Shown one piece after another: positions 32,920-42,524 of a stretch of 64,000 nucleotides of DNA (position 1 is the stretch's first letter; each line of letters starts with the position of its first letter). The stretch comes from Actinomyces urinae (GTDB lineage: Bacteria; Actinomycetota; Actinomycetes; Actinomycetales; Actinomycetaceae), in the NCBI RefSeq assembly GCF_900119695.1, contig NZ_LT632546.1, forward strand, positions 62,001 to 126,000, written 5' to 3'. The notes beneath the pieces were generated by a model that was not told the origin of the DNA, ran no database searches, and saw only the letters and a program-made list of their open reading frames with translations. The position numbers and the translations under genes were made by a program.

Positions 32920-34005
32920 CTAAACGTTGAACTTGAACTCCACCACGTCGCCGTCTTGCATCACGTAGTCTTTGCCTTCCAGGCGTAGCAGGCCTTCAGC
33001 GCGGGCCTCCGCGATCGAGCCGGCCTTCACTAGGTCCGCGAACGAGACGACCTCGGCCTTAATAAAGCCACGCTCAAAGTCCGTGTGAATCACGCCAGCA
33101 GCCTGGGGCGCCGTCCAGCCTTTGCGGATCGTCCACGCGCGAGCTTCCTTCGGGCCAGCCGTCAAATAGGTTTGCAAACCAAGCGTGTCAAAACCAACTC
33201 GCGCAAGCTTATCCAAGCCGGATTCTTCCTGGCCAACCTCGCCAAGCATCTCGCGAGCCTCGTCCTCGTCAAGCTCCACCAGCTCCGACTCAAACTGGGC
33301 GTCCAAGAACACGGCCTCCGCTGGAGCAACAAGTTCGCGCAGCTCCGCCATTTTCGCCTCGTCCTCAAGGCCCTCGCTGTCCATGTTAAATACATAGATA
33401 AAAGGCTTCGCAGTCATCAGCTGGAACGACTTAACGATGGCCGGGTCAAGGCCAGCAGCCTTCATACCTGCGGAGATGAGTGTGCCTCGCTCCAGCATTT
33501 CGAGACACGCCTGCGCGGTAGACAAGTACTCCGGCTCAATGCGCTTGCCCCGCACTTCTTTTTCAAGCTTCGGTAGCTGACGTTCAAGGGTTTGCATGTC
33601 GGCAAGCATGAGCTCAGTTGAGACCGTCTCGATATCGTCCTTGGGCGACACTTTACCGTCGACGTGGACAACATCAGGATCGGCAAACGCGCGCGTTACC
33701 TGACAGATCGCGTCGGCCTCACGAATATTAGCGAGGAACTGGTTGCCCAAGCCCTCACCTTCGGAAGCACCCCGCACAATCCCCGCAATATCAACGAAAG
33801 ACACAGTCGCATTAATGATCTTTTCGGACCCGAAAATGCCGGCAAGCTCTTTCAACCGTTCATCCGGGAGTGGAACCACACCAATATTCGGCTCAATCGT
33901 TGCGAATGGGTAGTTCGCTGCTAGAACGGTTGCGCGAGTGAGCGCGTTGAACAACGTCGACTTCCCAACGTTTGGAAGTCCTGCAATACCAATAGTCAAA
34001 GCCAC
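32920..34005 (-). CDS. ychF: Ribosome-binding ATPase YchF (Obg-like)
   Basis: A P-loop NTPase of the Obg/TRAFAC class that prefers ATP and binds ribosomes; it takes part in translation control and oxidative stress response. Motifs: G1 GLPNVGKST (about 8-16), G3 DIAGIVRGAS (about 72-81), and the altered G4 NMDSE (about 208-212), whose NxxE form explains the ATP preference. Then come a coiled-coil insert (about 130-170) and a C-terminal TGS domain (GPKEARAWTIRKGWTAPQAA onward). 361 residues, the normal size. It has its own terminator and starts divergently from rmuC, 88 bases away. Confidence 0.97.
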   Translation of the reverse strand: MALTIGIAGLPNVGKSTLFNALTRATVLAANYPFATIEPNIGVVPLPDERLKELAGIFGSEKIINATVSFVDIAGIVRGASEGEGLGNQFLANIREADAICQVTRAFADPDVVHVDGKVSPKDDIETVSTELMLADMQTLERQLPKLEKEVRGKRIEPEYLSTAQACLEMLERGTLISAGMKAAGLDPAIVKSFQLMTAKPFIYVFNMDSEGLEDEAKMAELRELVAPAEAVFLDAQFESELVELDEDEAREMLGEVGQEESGLDKLARVGFDTLGLQTYLTAGPKEARAWTIRKGWTAPQAAGVIHTDFERGFIKAEVVSFADLVKAGSIAEARAEGLLRLEGKDYVMQDGDVVEFKFNV

Positions 34006-34093
34006 GCCTATAGTTTAGGCCACGGGCGTTGATTAAAAAATTGCGAGGCAGGGCGTCCAAAATTTTGTCCGCCCCATCCGGTCTAATAGAACC

Positions 34094-35134
34094 ATGACAA
34101 CAATTGGCTGGATCATTTCTTTAATACTGCTGGTAGTCGGACTCGTTAGCGGATACTTTGCGGGCCGGTACGCCCAGCCGCGCCCGAGCACCCCCGAGAA
34201 CGAGGGCGTAGCGCGTGACGCTTTGGCTTACCAGATTTCTAAAGAGCTAGCGCCGCTAAATCAGGCACTACATGCCATTGATGCGCGAGTTGGGCAAATG
34301 GATGCGGCGCAAAAGCATCAACTCGACTGGGTCATCTCCGAACTTGGTCTCAGCCAGAAAACCGGGCGCGAGGTTCTTGCCGCCACACAAAAGCTCGATA
34401 CAGCGCTAAGGTCCTCTCCCACTCGCGGATCTTGGGGTGAGCTCTCCTTGCGCCGCGTGCTTGAAATGTCGGGCCTGACTAACCGCATTGACTTCCTCGA
34501 ACAAATGCAGGTTGGCCCGGCGCGGCCAGACGTCGTTGTAAATCTACCGGGCGAGGGTGCTCTCGTAATCGACGCGAAAGTTCCCCTGGACGCCTACCTG
34601 AAAGCCATTGACGAGGAGGATTCGAGCGCTTTAAGAGCACATGCAAGCGCGGTGCGCTCCCACGTGAACCAGCTGGCAAACCGGCGCTACAGCGAGGTCA
34701 TTGCTGGCTCTTTGGACCTAGTGGTCCTATACATGCCCTCTGAAGCGCTCATCTCTGCATCACTCGAAGCTGACCCTGCCCTTTTTGACGACGCCCTTCA
34801 AAAAGGCATCATTGTCGCTGGCCCCTCCGCCCTCCACACGCTACTGCGAGTGGTTGGATACTCGTGGGCAAAAGATTCCCTAGAGCAGGATGCGCGCGAC
34901 ATCCTTGAGCTTGGACGCACCCTCACCGAACGCATAAATGTGCTTGGCGAACACCTCGGGAAACTAGGCAGCTCCCTCCAATCCGCGGTTGAGAACTACA
35001 ATCGCACCATCGGATCGTTCGAGAGCCGATTGGGAGTAACAGCAATCAACATCGCCAGCCTAGAGCGCTCCATCAAGCCTGCTCCTCGCCCCATAGACAA
35101 GGCCGCGAGAAGCCTGTCCTCATCCCAAGAATAA
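34094..35134 (+). CDS. rmuC: DNA recombination protein RmuC
   Basis: A membrane-anchored nuclease-fold protein that limits inversion between short inverted repeats. An N-terminal span (about 5-24) is followed by a helical region (about 45-100) and the RmuC domain with SWGELSLRRVLEMSGL (about 116-131), DVVVNLPGEGALVIDAKVPL (about 145-165, PD-(D/E)xK-like) and LVVLYMPSEALI (about 210). At 346 residues it is shorter than the enterobacterial protein, which has a longer coiled coil, but normal for actinobacteria. The gene stands alone between ychF (divergent) and ispH (convergent, 15 bases away). Confidence 0.94.
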   Translation: MTTIGWIISLILLVVGLVSGYFAGRYAQPRPSTPENEGVARDALAYQISKELAPLNQALHAIDARVGQMDAAQKHQLDWVISELGLSQKTGREVLAATQKLDTALRSSPTRGSWGELSLRRVLEMSGLTNRIDFLEQMQVGPARPDVVVNLPGEGALVIDAKVPLDAYLKAIDEEDSSALRAHASAVRSHVNQLANRRYSEVIAGSLDLVVLYMPSEALISASLEADPALFDDALQKGIIVAGPSALHTLLRVVGYSWAKDSLEQDARDILELGRTLTERINVLGEHLGKLGSSLQSAVENYNRTIGSFESRLGVTAINIASLERSIKPAPRPIDKAARSLSSSQE

Positions 35135-35149
35135 CGGCGGGTAGCCGCG

Positions 35150-36166
35150 TCAGCAGGTGTGGTCCGGGCCCGGCGTGCGCCTACCCGTTGCGTCCTCCGC
35201 GTCAGCACCCTCGCGTTTTAGCGCCTGACGCAAGTTGCGTGGAAGCGCGAACGTGATCGTCTCGGTGCGCGTACGCACTTCCTCAACCTCACCAAACCCA
35301 AGTGACTGTAGCCGCTCAATCACTTCGCGCACCAAAATGTCCGGCACCGAAGCACCCGATGTAATACCAACCGTTTCAACGCCTTCCAGCCACGCCAGAT
35401 CCAGTTCGGCGGCCTCATCGATCCGGTAGGCCGACTTCGCTCCCGCATCCAGTGCCACCTCAACCAAACGCACCGAATTCGAAGAATTTGCCGAGCCCAC
35501 CACAATCATCAAATCAGCCTGTGGCGCGATAGTCTTTACAACCTCTTGCCGGTTCTGCGTTGCATAACAAATGTCATCCGACGGCGGGTCCATCAAAACC
35601 GGGAAGCGCTCGCGCAGCCTGCGCACCGTCTCCATCGTCTCATCGACCGAAAGCGTGGTTTGAGACAGCCACACCACCTTGTTCGGGTCACGCACCGTCA
35701 CGTTATCCACTTCATCCGGCGTGCCCACAATCTGAATGTGATCCGGAGCCTCACCGTAAGTGCCCTCAACTTCCTCGTGCCCCTCGTGGCCAACAAGAAT
35801 GATGTCGTAATCCTGCTTCGCGAAGCGTACAGCCTCCTTATGCACCTTCGTAACCAGCGGACACGTTGCATCAATCGTGGAAAGCCCGCGCTGCGCTGCC
35901 TCTTCATGCACCTGCGGGGACACGCCGTGCGCGGAAAACACCACGCGCGCCCCCTCGGGCACCTCATGTGTTTCTTCCACAAAAATCGCGCCGCGACGAG
36001 ACAGGGTCTCTACCACGTAGCGGTTATGCACAATTTCTTTACGCACGTAGATCGGCGGACCGTATAAGTCCAAAGCCTTCTCCACCGCATCTACCGCACG
36101 GTCCACGCCCGCGCAGTATCCGCGCGGGGAGGCCAACAAAATTCTTTTACCGAATACGTCACTCAC
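35150..36166 (-). CDS. ispH: 4-hydroxy-3-methylbut-2-enyl diphosphate reductase
   Basis: The last enzyme of the MEP isoprenoid pathway; a [4Fe-4S] protein making IPP and DMAPP from HMBPP. The three cluster cysteines lie in [11 protein letters not shown] (about 15-25), [11 protein letters not shown] (about 100-110) and [11 protein letters not shown] (about 200-210). Substrate histidines are in SAHGVS and [11 protein letters not shown], and [15 protein letters not shown] is the diphosphate region. The start is placed at GTG 36166, giving 338 residues and the family N-terminus; the frame runs open further upstream but without homology. The ribosome site there is weak. C-terminal 25 residues are poorly conserved. 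Divergent from xseA. Confidence 0.94.
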   Translation of the reverse strand: MSDVFGKRILLASPRGYCAGVDRAVDAVEKALDLYGPPIYVRKEIVHNRYVVETLSRRGAIFVEETHEVPEGARVVFSAHGVSPQVHEEAAQRGLSTIDATCPLVTKVHKEAVRFAKQDYDIILVGHEGHEEVEGTYGEAPDHIQIVGTPDEVDNVTVRDPNKVVWLSQTTLSVDETMETVRRLRERFPVLMDPPSDDICYATQNRQEVVKTIAPQADLMIVVGSANSSNSVRLVEVALDAGAKSAYRIDEAAELDLAWLEGVETVGITSGASVPDILVREVIERLQSLGFGEVEEVRTRTETITFALPRNLRQALKREGADAEDATGRRTPGPDHTC

Positions 36167-36296
36167 GCCTCTAAGATAGCCGCAAACTGGCGAACTTGCC
36201 GCCCGTAACAAACTGAAACAATTTATGTCCCACGTGTTTCGTAAACTAGAAGGTAGCAACACAACTTAGCGCTAGTGGGCGCTCACAGGGGGAAGC

Positions 36297-37625
36297 ATGG
36301 AAGTTAGGACCACGCCGGGCCGCGGCGCGGACAAACCAGCGCTTGCAAAAGTAGCGCGCGAAACCACTCGGGAAAACCCGTGGCCTCTCGCCCTGCTCTC
36401 TAAGAACATGAAGCAGTACATTGACCGCATGTCCGCCCTGTGGGTTGAAGGCCAAATCGTTCAACTCAACGAGCGCCCCTCCACCCGCATGTCGTTCCTG
36501 ACCATCAGAGACGTAGATGAGGACGTCTCAATGGATGTAACGGTTTTTGGCGGAGTCCTTCAAAAAACGGGCGGAGCTGTCCAAGCGGGTACACGCGTAG
36601 TTGCATACGTAAAACCCACGTTCTGGGAACGCTCTGGGCGGCTCAACCTGCAAGCTAGCGAAATTCACCCGGTTGGAGTTGGCGACCTACTGGCACAGAT
36701 CGAGCAACTGCGCCAGAAACTGCAAACCGAGGGCCTGTTCAACGCCGAACACAAGAAGCTTCTACCTTTTCTTCCTCGCACCATCGGCCTCATTTGCGGG
36801 CGAAACGCGAAAGCTAAAGACGACGTGCTTGTGAACGCTATGGCGCGTTGGCCCGGCGCACGCTTCGAAATCCGCGAAGTACTCGTACAAGGCCCCAACT
36901 GTCCTCCCGAAGTTAGTGCAGCCATCGCAGAGCTCGATGCGATTGAAACCGTGGACGTCATCATCGTTGCGCGCGGAGGTGGATCTGTTGAAGACCTGCT
37001 TCCCTTTTCCGATGAGCGCATCATCCGAGCCGCATTCAAAGCTAACAAGCCCGTAGTTTCGGCAATCGGGCACGAGGGTGACGCTCCTCTGTTGGACCTC
37101 GTTGCAGACGTGCGCGCCTCCACTCCAACCGACGCCGCGCGTAAAGTCGTGCCCGATCTGAAAGAAGAACACGCAAATCTCGCGCACGCGTTGGAAAGCA
37201 TTCGCTCACGGGCGCAGATGCAGATCAAGCGCGAGAGCGAGTACCTCAACCTGTTAAAAGACAGGCCCGTGTTGAAAGAGCCAACCGGCTCTCTACAGAT
37301 CTACAAGACTGGGCTAACTCAGGCGGTTACGAACATGCGCCACTTTGTGAGTGCGCGCATCGACCGCGAGCGCGCTGGCCTTGTTGAGGCAGCCGCGACC
37401 TTGCGAGCGCTCTCACCGCAGGCCACTTTGGAGCGTGGTTACTCGATTGTTAAAGCTCCCGGCGTTGGCCTTGTTAAAGACTCTGCGAGTGTGAAGAAGG
37501 GTGACATTTTGGAAATTATGCTTGCCCGTGGCTCCATGATCGCAACCGTGTTTGGAACCCAGCCCGCGCATGGGGTGGATGAAGCGGACCAGTCTGCAAA
37601 ATCAGATTCCCCCACAACGAACTAG
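36297..37625 (+). CDS. xseA: Exodeoxyribonuclease VII large subunit
   Basis: The catalytic subunit of the single-strand-specific exonuclease VII. An N-terminal extension of about 25 residues precedes the OB-fold (about 30-120), and the catalytic domain follows with GRNAKAKDDVL (about 163), RGGGSVEDLLPFSDE (about 226-240) and SAIGHEGDAPLLDLVADVRAS (quoted from about 257). A coiled-coil arm and the C-terminal LERGYSIV hairpin end it. 442 residues is normal. ATG with GGGGGAAGC upstream. It heads the operon with xseB, 26 bases apart. It acts in DNA repair. Confidence 0.96.
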   Translation: MEVRTTPGRGADKPALAKVARETTRENPWPLALLSKNMKQYIDRMSALWVEGQIVQLNERPSTRMSFLTIRDVDEDVSMDVTVFGGVLQKTGGAVQAGTRVVAYVKPTFWERSGRLNLQASEIHPVGVGDLLAQIEQLRQKLQTEGLFNAEHKKLLPFLPRTIGLICGRNAKAKDDVLVNAMARWPGARFEIREVLVQGPNCPPEVSAAIAELDAIETVDVIIVARGGGSVEDLLPFSDERIIRAAFKANKPVVSAIGHEGDAPLLDLVADVRASTPTDAARKVVPDLKEEHANLAHALESIRSRAQMQIKRESEYLNLLKDRPVLKEPTGSLQIYKTGLTQAVTNMRHFVSARIDRERAGLVEAAATLRALSPQATLERGYSIVKAPGVGLVKDSASVKKGDILEIMLARGSMIATVFGTQPAHGVDEADQSAKSDSPTTN

Positions 37626-37651
37626 ATACTTCACAAAAGAGGAGAGAGAAA

Positions 37652-37891
37652 ATGGATAAGGAAAAGTTGATTGACCCCGGTCAGCTTTCATACGAACAGG
37701 CCCGCGATGAGCTGGTACAGATTGTGAAGATGCTTGAAAGCGGGAAAACTCCGCTGGAGGAGACGCTTACTCTTTGGGAGCGCGGTGAAGCTCTTGCCGC
37801 ACGCTGTCATGCTGTTTTGAGCGCTGCAGAACAGCGCATTGAACAAGCCCGCGCCGACTCGTCCCCCGCTCATGAAACTACGGCAGAATAG
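37652..37891 (+). CDS. xseB: Exodeoxyribonuclease VII small subunit
   Basis: A 79-residue helical hairpin protein that wraps the coiled-coil arm of XseA, several copies per large subunit. The conserved SYEQARDELVQIVKMLE and LEETLTLWERGEALAARC segments are clear. AGGAGAGAG lies just before the ATG. Cotranscribed with xseA. Confidence 0.95.
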   Translation: MDKEKLIDPGQLSYEQARDELVQIVKMLESGKTPLEETLTLWERGEALAARCHAVLSAAEQRIEQARADSSPAHETTAE

Positions 37892-38052
37892 CGAAGGCTC
37901 ACCACGGTAAGAGCTCAAAACCTCCGGATACCGGGCAGTACCCAACGGTTCCCTCATCTGCGATCGGCATACGTTCAGAGATCGAAAGGGCCAAACCGCG
38001 CCCAGGGTGAACATATAAACTGAGATCAAAATCTCGAGAGTATGGAAGTCCA

Positions 38053-38967
38053 ATGATTAATCCAAACGCACTGATAATCGGCGAAGCCCTGGTGGACATT
38101 GTTGTTCCCCAGCGCGGTGAGTCAAAAGAAATTCCTGGCGGGTCTCCCGCAAACGTTGCTCTTACACTCGGCCGGCTTGACCGCAATGCTCGCCTACTCA
38201 CGTGGCTGGGCTCAGATGCGCGCGGCCAGCTCGTGCGCAAGCACCTGGAAGAGTCCAACGTGGTCGTATCAGAAGAGTCGATGCGTGCCGAAAAGACCTC
38301 TACCGCTCTAGCCAGGCTCGACGAAACAGGCGCCGCAACCTACACGTTCGACATCGAGTGGAAGCTACCCGAGTGCGAGATCGGTGACGATACCGTGGTT
38401 GTACACTCCGGCTCTATTGCCGCAACCCTGGAACCGGGCGGTAGCGATGTCGTGCGGCTTTTGGAAGGAGCGCGCGAAGTAGCCACCGTAACCTACGATC
38501 CCAACGCACGGCCTACCATCATGGGAGATCCCGCTAAGGCATACGAACGCATCAAGGAATGCGTCCGCCTGGCTGACGTAGTAAAAATGTCCGACGAAGA
38601 CGCTGAGTGGCTAACTGGAAACTCCGACATAGACCAGGTGGCCCGCGAATGGTTAGAGCTGGGGCCCGCCCTGGTAGTTGTAACCAGAGGTGGCGAGGGC
38701 GTAAGCGCATACTTCGGCGACGAAGCTGTACACCTTCCCGCAGCCGATGTGAAGGTAGTGGACACGGTTGGAGCAGGAGACTCGTTCATGGGCGGACTCA
38801 TCGATGCGCTCTGGAGCGAAAACCTGCTGGGAGCAAACAATCGTTACGCACTTGCTCACATTGATCGCGAATGCGTTATTCGCATGCTTGGCCGAGCAGG
38901 GTCGATATCTGCGATCACGGTGTCACGTGCCGGCGCAAACCCGCCGTGGAAGAAAGAACTCATCTAA
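38053..38967 (+). CDS. PfkB family sugar kinase (fructokinase-like)
   Basis: A 304-residue ribokinase-fold enzyme. Signature 1 is GGSPANVALTLGRL (about 29-42) and signature 2 is DTVGAGDSFMGGLIDAL (about 236-252), with the catalytic aspartate in GAGDS. KMSDEDAEWL and VVVTRGGEGV are further conserved blocks. The closest fit is fructokinase, but adenosine or other sugar kinases share the pattern. Upstream of it, 37892-38052 contains no gene; the ribosome site is weak. It ends at a hairpin shared with pflA. Confidence 0.88.
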   Translation: MINPNALIIGEALVDIVVPQRGESKEIPGGSPANVALTLGRLDRNARLLTWLGSDARGQLVRKHLEESNVVVSEESMRAEKTSTALARLDETGAATYTFDIEWKLPECEIGDDTVVVHSGSIAATLEPGGSDVVRLLEGAREVATVTYDPNARPTIMGDPAKAYERIKECVRLADVVKMSDEDAEWLTGNSDIDQVAREWLELGPALVVVTRGGEGVSAYFGDEAVHLPAADVKVVDTVGAGDSFMGGLIDALWSENLLGANNRYALAHIDRECVIRMLGRAGSISAITVSRAGANPPWKKELI

Positions 38968-38992
38968 TCCACCAAGTAGATAGGGCAACACA

Positions 38993-39022
38993 AAACGGCG
39001 GTTCAGATTTGAACCGCCGTTT
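38993..39022. terminator. Bidirectional terminator between the sugar kinase and pflA genes
   Basis: AAACGGCGGTTCA (38993-39005) pairs perfectly with 39010-39022 around a 4-base loop. The A/T ends give short T-runs in both directions. Confidence 0.85.
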
Positions 39023-39076
39023 CCATATGGGTGTATCTGCTCAAATGCAACGAGCTTAAGACCGTTACTGACTGAA

Positions 39077-39991
39077 CTAGTGGGTTTCGATCTCGCGGGA
39101 GCGGAACACTTCTCGCGCAGCTTCGGTTTCTTCTGGCGTTGGAGGCTCTACGTCTTCCAACTCGTATTCCATGCCAAGCGCGTCCCACTTGTCTCGCGCC
39201 ATCTGGTGGAACGGTAGTACCTCAACACGTTCAACATTGGGCCAGCCTGCCACGATGTCCGCCACGGCCTCGATGTTCTCTTTTTTGTCCGTAAGCCCGG
39301 GAACTAGCACAAAACGGACCCACACCCTTTTGCCAAGCTCCGCGAGCCTATTGCCAAACGCGATAGTGGGCTCTAGTTGCGCCTTGGTGGTTTTGAAGTA
39401 TGTCTCTTGATCGCCGGCCTTAACATCCAAAAGCACTAGATCAATATCTGCAAGCATGTCATCCGTGCAGTTCACACCAAGGTTGCCCGACGTGTCAATC
39501 GTGGTGTGGATCCCCTCCTCCTTGCACGCGCGAAGCAGGTTAGCAAGGAATGCGGGTTGCATGAGCGGCTCGCCACCGGAAAAGGTTACGCCCCCGCCAG
39601 TCACCTTGAAGATCGTCTTGTACCGACGCAAACGATCCATGAGGTCATCAAGCAGAACTGGCGTTCCCTTACGCATGTACAGCGTGTCCGGGTTGTGGCA
39701 GTACACGCAACGCAAAGGACAGCCCGAGAAAAACACAGTTGCCCGTGTTCCGGGCCCGTCCATTGCGGTCACAAGCTCCCACGAATGTACTGAGCCCAGC
39801 TTGCCTTCACGAACGGCCTGGAAATGTTCAGTTCGTTCCATGTGCGGGGCGACAGCGATACCGTTTAATCCCGCACCTTGCGCTCGGGGAACTTCATATT
39901 CCAAAGGATCGGGGCGGTACTCCCCCGTTGAACCTTCCGAGTAACCGGAAGATCCAGCAAGCGAAGCCCGCCCCGAAGTTACGTCACTCAA
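39077..39991 (-). CDS. pflA: Pyruvate formate-lyase activating enzyme
   Basis: A radical-SAM enzyme that makes the glycyl radical on pyruvate formate-lyase under anaerobic conditions. The cluster motif CPLRCVYC (Cys 91, 95 and 98 from the start used here) is followed by TGGGVTFSGGEPLMQPAF and the late EVLPFHQMARDKW. The 304 residues exceed the usual 240-260 because of an N-terminal stretch of about 50 residues with no known motif. The start is uncertain: TTG at 39991 has no good ribosome site; an in-frame ATG at 39841 would give a normal-size enzyme but also lacks one. It follows 5 bases after the glycyl-radical subunit gene, so the three pfl genes form one operon. Confidence 0.94.
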   Translation of the reverse strand: MSDVTSGRASLAGSSGYSEGSTGEYRPDPLEYEVPRAQGAGLNGIAVAPHMERTEHFQAVREGKLGSVHSWELVTAMDGPGTRATVFFSGCPLRCVYCHNPDTLYMRKGTPVLLDDLMDRLRRYKTIFKVTGGGVTFSGGEPLMQPAFLANLLRACKEEGIHTTIDTSGNLGVNCTDDMLADIDLVLLDVKAGDQETYFKTTKAQLEPTIAFGNRLAELGKRVWVRFVLVPGLTDKKENIEAVADIVAGWPNVERVEVLPFHQMARDKWDALGMEYELEDVEPPTPEETEAAREVFRSREIETH

Positions 39992-39996
39992 TCTGC

Positions 39997-40248
39997 TTAC
40001 ATACCCGCGTGGAAGGTACGAGAGAGCACGTCGAGCTGCTGCTCGCGCGTAAGACGCACAAAGTTGACCGCGTAGCCTGACACGCGCACGGTGAGCTGCG
40101 GGTACTTCTCTGGGTTCTCCATTGCATCTTCAAGGGTCTCACGGTTCAACACGTTAATGTTGGCGTGGTACAGGCCCTCAACGCCGCCGGTCGCTTCCCG
40201 GTTTGCCTTCATCGATGCGAGGCGTTCATCAAAGCTCTTTACAGTCAT
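39997..40248 (-). CDS. Separate glycyl-radical subunit of pyruvate formate-lyase (GrcA/YfiD-like)
   Basis: An 83-residue protein equal to the C-terminal glycyl-radical domain of Pfl[22 protein letters not shown] (split here; about 30-50) is followed by [13 protein letters not shown] with the radical Gly at residue 58, and [17 protein letters not shown] ends it. A new 25-residue N-terminal part ([19 protein letters not shown]) precedes the domain. ATG 40248 lies 4 bases after the PflB stop and has AAGGA eight bases upstream, so it is made as its own chain. The neighbouring PflB lacks this domain. Together they should rebuild one enzyme. Stand-alone YfiD of E. coli can repair PFL cleaved at its glycine; here it seems to be obligatory. 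Confidence 0.9.
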   Translation of the reverse strand: MTVKSFDERLASMKANREATGGVEGLYHANINVLNRETLEDAMENPEKYPQLTVRVSGYAVNFVRLTREQQLDVLSRTFHAGM

Positions 40249-40252
40249 TTTG

Positions 40253-42361
40253 TTAGTCCTTCTTGATAAAGCCGGCATCCATGATACCGACGAGGTTCTC
40301 AATCTGTTCTTCCAGGTTTCGTCCCAAAGACGAAGGAATGATCGTGTTGGTAAGCGAAATTCCGTCCAACGCGTCGGAGTAGTCGAGCTTGCCAACGGAA
40401 AGCATGGAAGCAAGCATTCCGTGTGTGTCTGCACCATTTTCTGGGTTTGCACCCGGCGCGAACGGTGTGCCGGCCTGGTGACCCGACGGGAACGAGCCCG
40501 TGGCCTTACCGTAAACCACGTTCGAGGTAATCGTCAGCACCGACTGGGTCGGGATTGCATTGCGGTACATCGGGATGGCCTTGATCTTCTCCATCACGGT
40601 GTGAACAATCGTTGCCGCAATGTCATCAGCACGGTCATCGTCATTGCCGTAACGCGGAAACTCGCCCTCGGTTACGTAATCAACTACGAGGCCAGTTTCA
40701 TCACGCACGGGCGTGACCTTCGCGTACTTGATTGCCGACAGCGAGTCCGCAACGATCGACAGGCCCGCGATACCGCAACCCATCGTGCGGGTGATCTGCG
40801 AGTCGTGTAGCGCCATTTCCATAGACTCGTAGGCGTAACGGTCGTGACAGTAGTGGATGATGTTCAACGCCTCAACGTAGGTGCCGACCACCCAATCGAG
40901 CATTTGCTCGTACTTTTTCCATACCTCATCAAAATCCAGCGGACCATCGCCCTCAACCGGAGTATGGTCAGGCACAACCAGCTTGCCGGACACCTCGTCG
41001 CGGCCTCCGTTAATGGCGTACAGGAGGGCCTTAGCAGAGTTGACGCGAGCGCCAAAGAACTGCATCTGCTTGCCGACCTTCATCGGGGATACACAGCATG
41101 CGATAGCTGCGTCATCTCCCCAGCGGTCGCGGATCTGGTGATCCGACTCGTACTGGATCGAGGATGTCTCGATCGAGACCTTCGCACAGAACTTCTTGTA
41201 CCCCTCGGGAAGCTCGGGGGACCAGAAGATCGTGATGTTCGGCTCGGGAGCCGGGCCGAGGTTCACCAGGGTCTGGAGCAAGCGGAACGAGGTCTTCGTT
41301 ACGAGCGTGCGTCCGTCCTCGCCAAAACCACCGTCGGACCAGGTTGCCCAGTACGGGTCACCAGAGAAGATCTGATCGTAAGCTTCGGTACGCAGGAAGC
41401 GGACAATGCGAAGTTTGATAACAAGCGCGTCAATGATCTCTTGCGCTTCTTCCTCAGTGAGGATGCCGCGAGCGAAATCGCGCTCAAAGTAAACGTCGAA
41501 GAAGCCGGACAGGCGACCGAACGACATTGCGGCACCATCCTGCGACTTAACCGATCCGAGGTAGCCGAAGTAGGTCCACTGCACGGCTTCTTTAGCCGTT
41601 GAGGCCGGACGCGAAATGTCGAATCCGTACTTCGAAGCCATGCTCTTCAGCTTGTTCAAAGCTTTGATCTGCTCGGAAATCTCTTCGCGATCACGCGCCC
41701 AGTCTTCCGAGAAAGGCTGGTCCGCACAGCGGTCTTTGTCAGCCTGCTTCTGGGCGATCAGGTAATCAACGCCGTAAAGCGCTACGCGACGGTAATCACC
41801 GATGATGCGGCCGCGACCGTATGCATCGGGCAACCCCGTGATGATATGCGAGGAGCGAGCCGCGCGGATGCGTGGAGTGTAGATGTCGAATACCGCATCG
41901 TTATGCGTCTTCCGGTACTTAGTGAAGATCTTCTTGACTTCTTCATTCGGCTCTTTACCGGCTTCCCTGATGGCGGTTTCAACCATGCGCCACCCACCGG
42001 CAGGCATCATCGCACGCTTCAGCGGAACATCGGTCTGGAGGCCAACCACTACATCGTCATCCTCGCTGATGTAACCAGCGCCGAAAGCGTCAACGTCCGC
42101 AGGAGTTTCAAGATCAACATCGTAAACGCGGCGCTTGCGCTCTTCCGAGAGGTACTTCTCCTCAAGCGTCTGCCATAGACGCAAAGTTTTTTCCGTTGGG
42201 CCGGCTAGGAAGTCCGCTTCACCCAGGTAGGGGGTGTAGTTGCGTTGAATGAAGTCTCGGACATCGATTTCCCAGTCCCAGTTTCCGGTGTTGAAACCTT
42301 CCCACTCAGCAAAATCGACTTTTTCACGGCCAGCGTGCTCGTCGACGGAGACAAATGACAT
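40253..42361 (-). CDS. pflB: Pyruvate formate-lyase catalytic body, lacking its glycyl-radical domain
   Basis: Converts pyruvate and CoA to formate and acetyl-CoA in anaerobic fermentation. The 702 residues contain the active-site pair [10 protein letters not shown] (Cys 422-423), the [17 protein letters not shown] block (about 185-201) and [19 protein letters not shown] near the C-terminus, and stop after [14 protein letters not shown]. Normal PflB (about 750-790 residues) continues for another 60 residues with the radical glycine; that part is encoded by the next gene. ATG with GGAGTG five bases upstream. The operon order is pflB, radical subunit, pflA. Upstream of the start (42362-42524) there is room for an oxygen-regulated promoter, but I found no convincing operator. 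Confidence 0.95.
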   Translation of the reverse strand: MSFVSVDEHAGREKVDFAEWEGFNTGNWDWEIDVRDFIQRNYTPYLGEADFLAGPTEKTLRLWQTLEEKYLSEERKRRVYDVDLETPADVDAFGAGYISEDDDVVVGLQTDVPLKRAMMPAGGWRMVETAIREAGKEPNEEVKKIFTKYRKTHNDAVFDIYTPRIRAARSSHIITGLPDAYGRGRIIGDYRRVALYGVDYLIAQKQADKDRCADQPFSEDWARDREEISEQIKALNKLKSMASKYGFDISRPASTAKEAVQWTYFGYLGSVKSQDGAAMSFGRLSGFFDVYFERDFARGILTEEEAQEIIDALVIKLRIVRFLRTEAYDQIFSGDPYWATWSDGGFGEDGRTLVTKTSFRLLQTLVNLGPAPEPNITIFWSPELPEGYKKFCAKVSIETSSIQYESDHQIRDRWGDDAAIACCVSPMKVGKQMQFFGARVNSAKALLYAINGGRDEVSGKLVVPDHTPVEGDGPLDFDEVWKKYEQMLDWVVGTYVEALNIIHYCHDRYAYESMEMALHDSQITRTMGCGIAGLSIVADSLSAIKYAKVTPVRDETGLVVDYVTEGEFPRYGNDDDRADDIAATIVHTVMEKIKAIPMYRNAIPTQSVLTITSNVVYGKATGSFPSGHQAGTPFAPGANPENGADTHGMLASMLSVGKLDYSDALDGISLTNTIIPSSLGRNLEEQIENLVGIMDAGFIKKD

Positions 42362-42524
42362 TAAACACTCCGATTTCGATTATTTGACTTTCTCTTCACC
42401 AACAACGATACCTAACGTGATCACTGATTGGTCGGACATATATGTAAACTTGCTCACTTAACCACCCAAGCTCGTATTTTCTGCACAAACGCAACAAAAA
42501 ATACAGGTAGCCAGCAAAGTGATT

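Noticed and set aside
37899-38258. A 119-codon minus-strand frame before the sugar kinase
   Set aside because: It mostly mirrors the kinase gene start and lacks a ribosome site or known domain.
40091-41602. Long plus-strand frames (239 and 252 codons) opposite pflB
   Set aside because: They are antisense shadows of a highly conserved gene; composition is odd and no motif is present.
42362-42524. Search for an FNR or Rex site before pflB
   Set aside because: No stretch matched TTGAT-N4-ATCAA or TTGTGA-type sites well enough to report.
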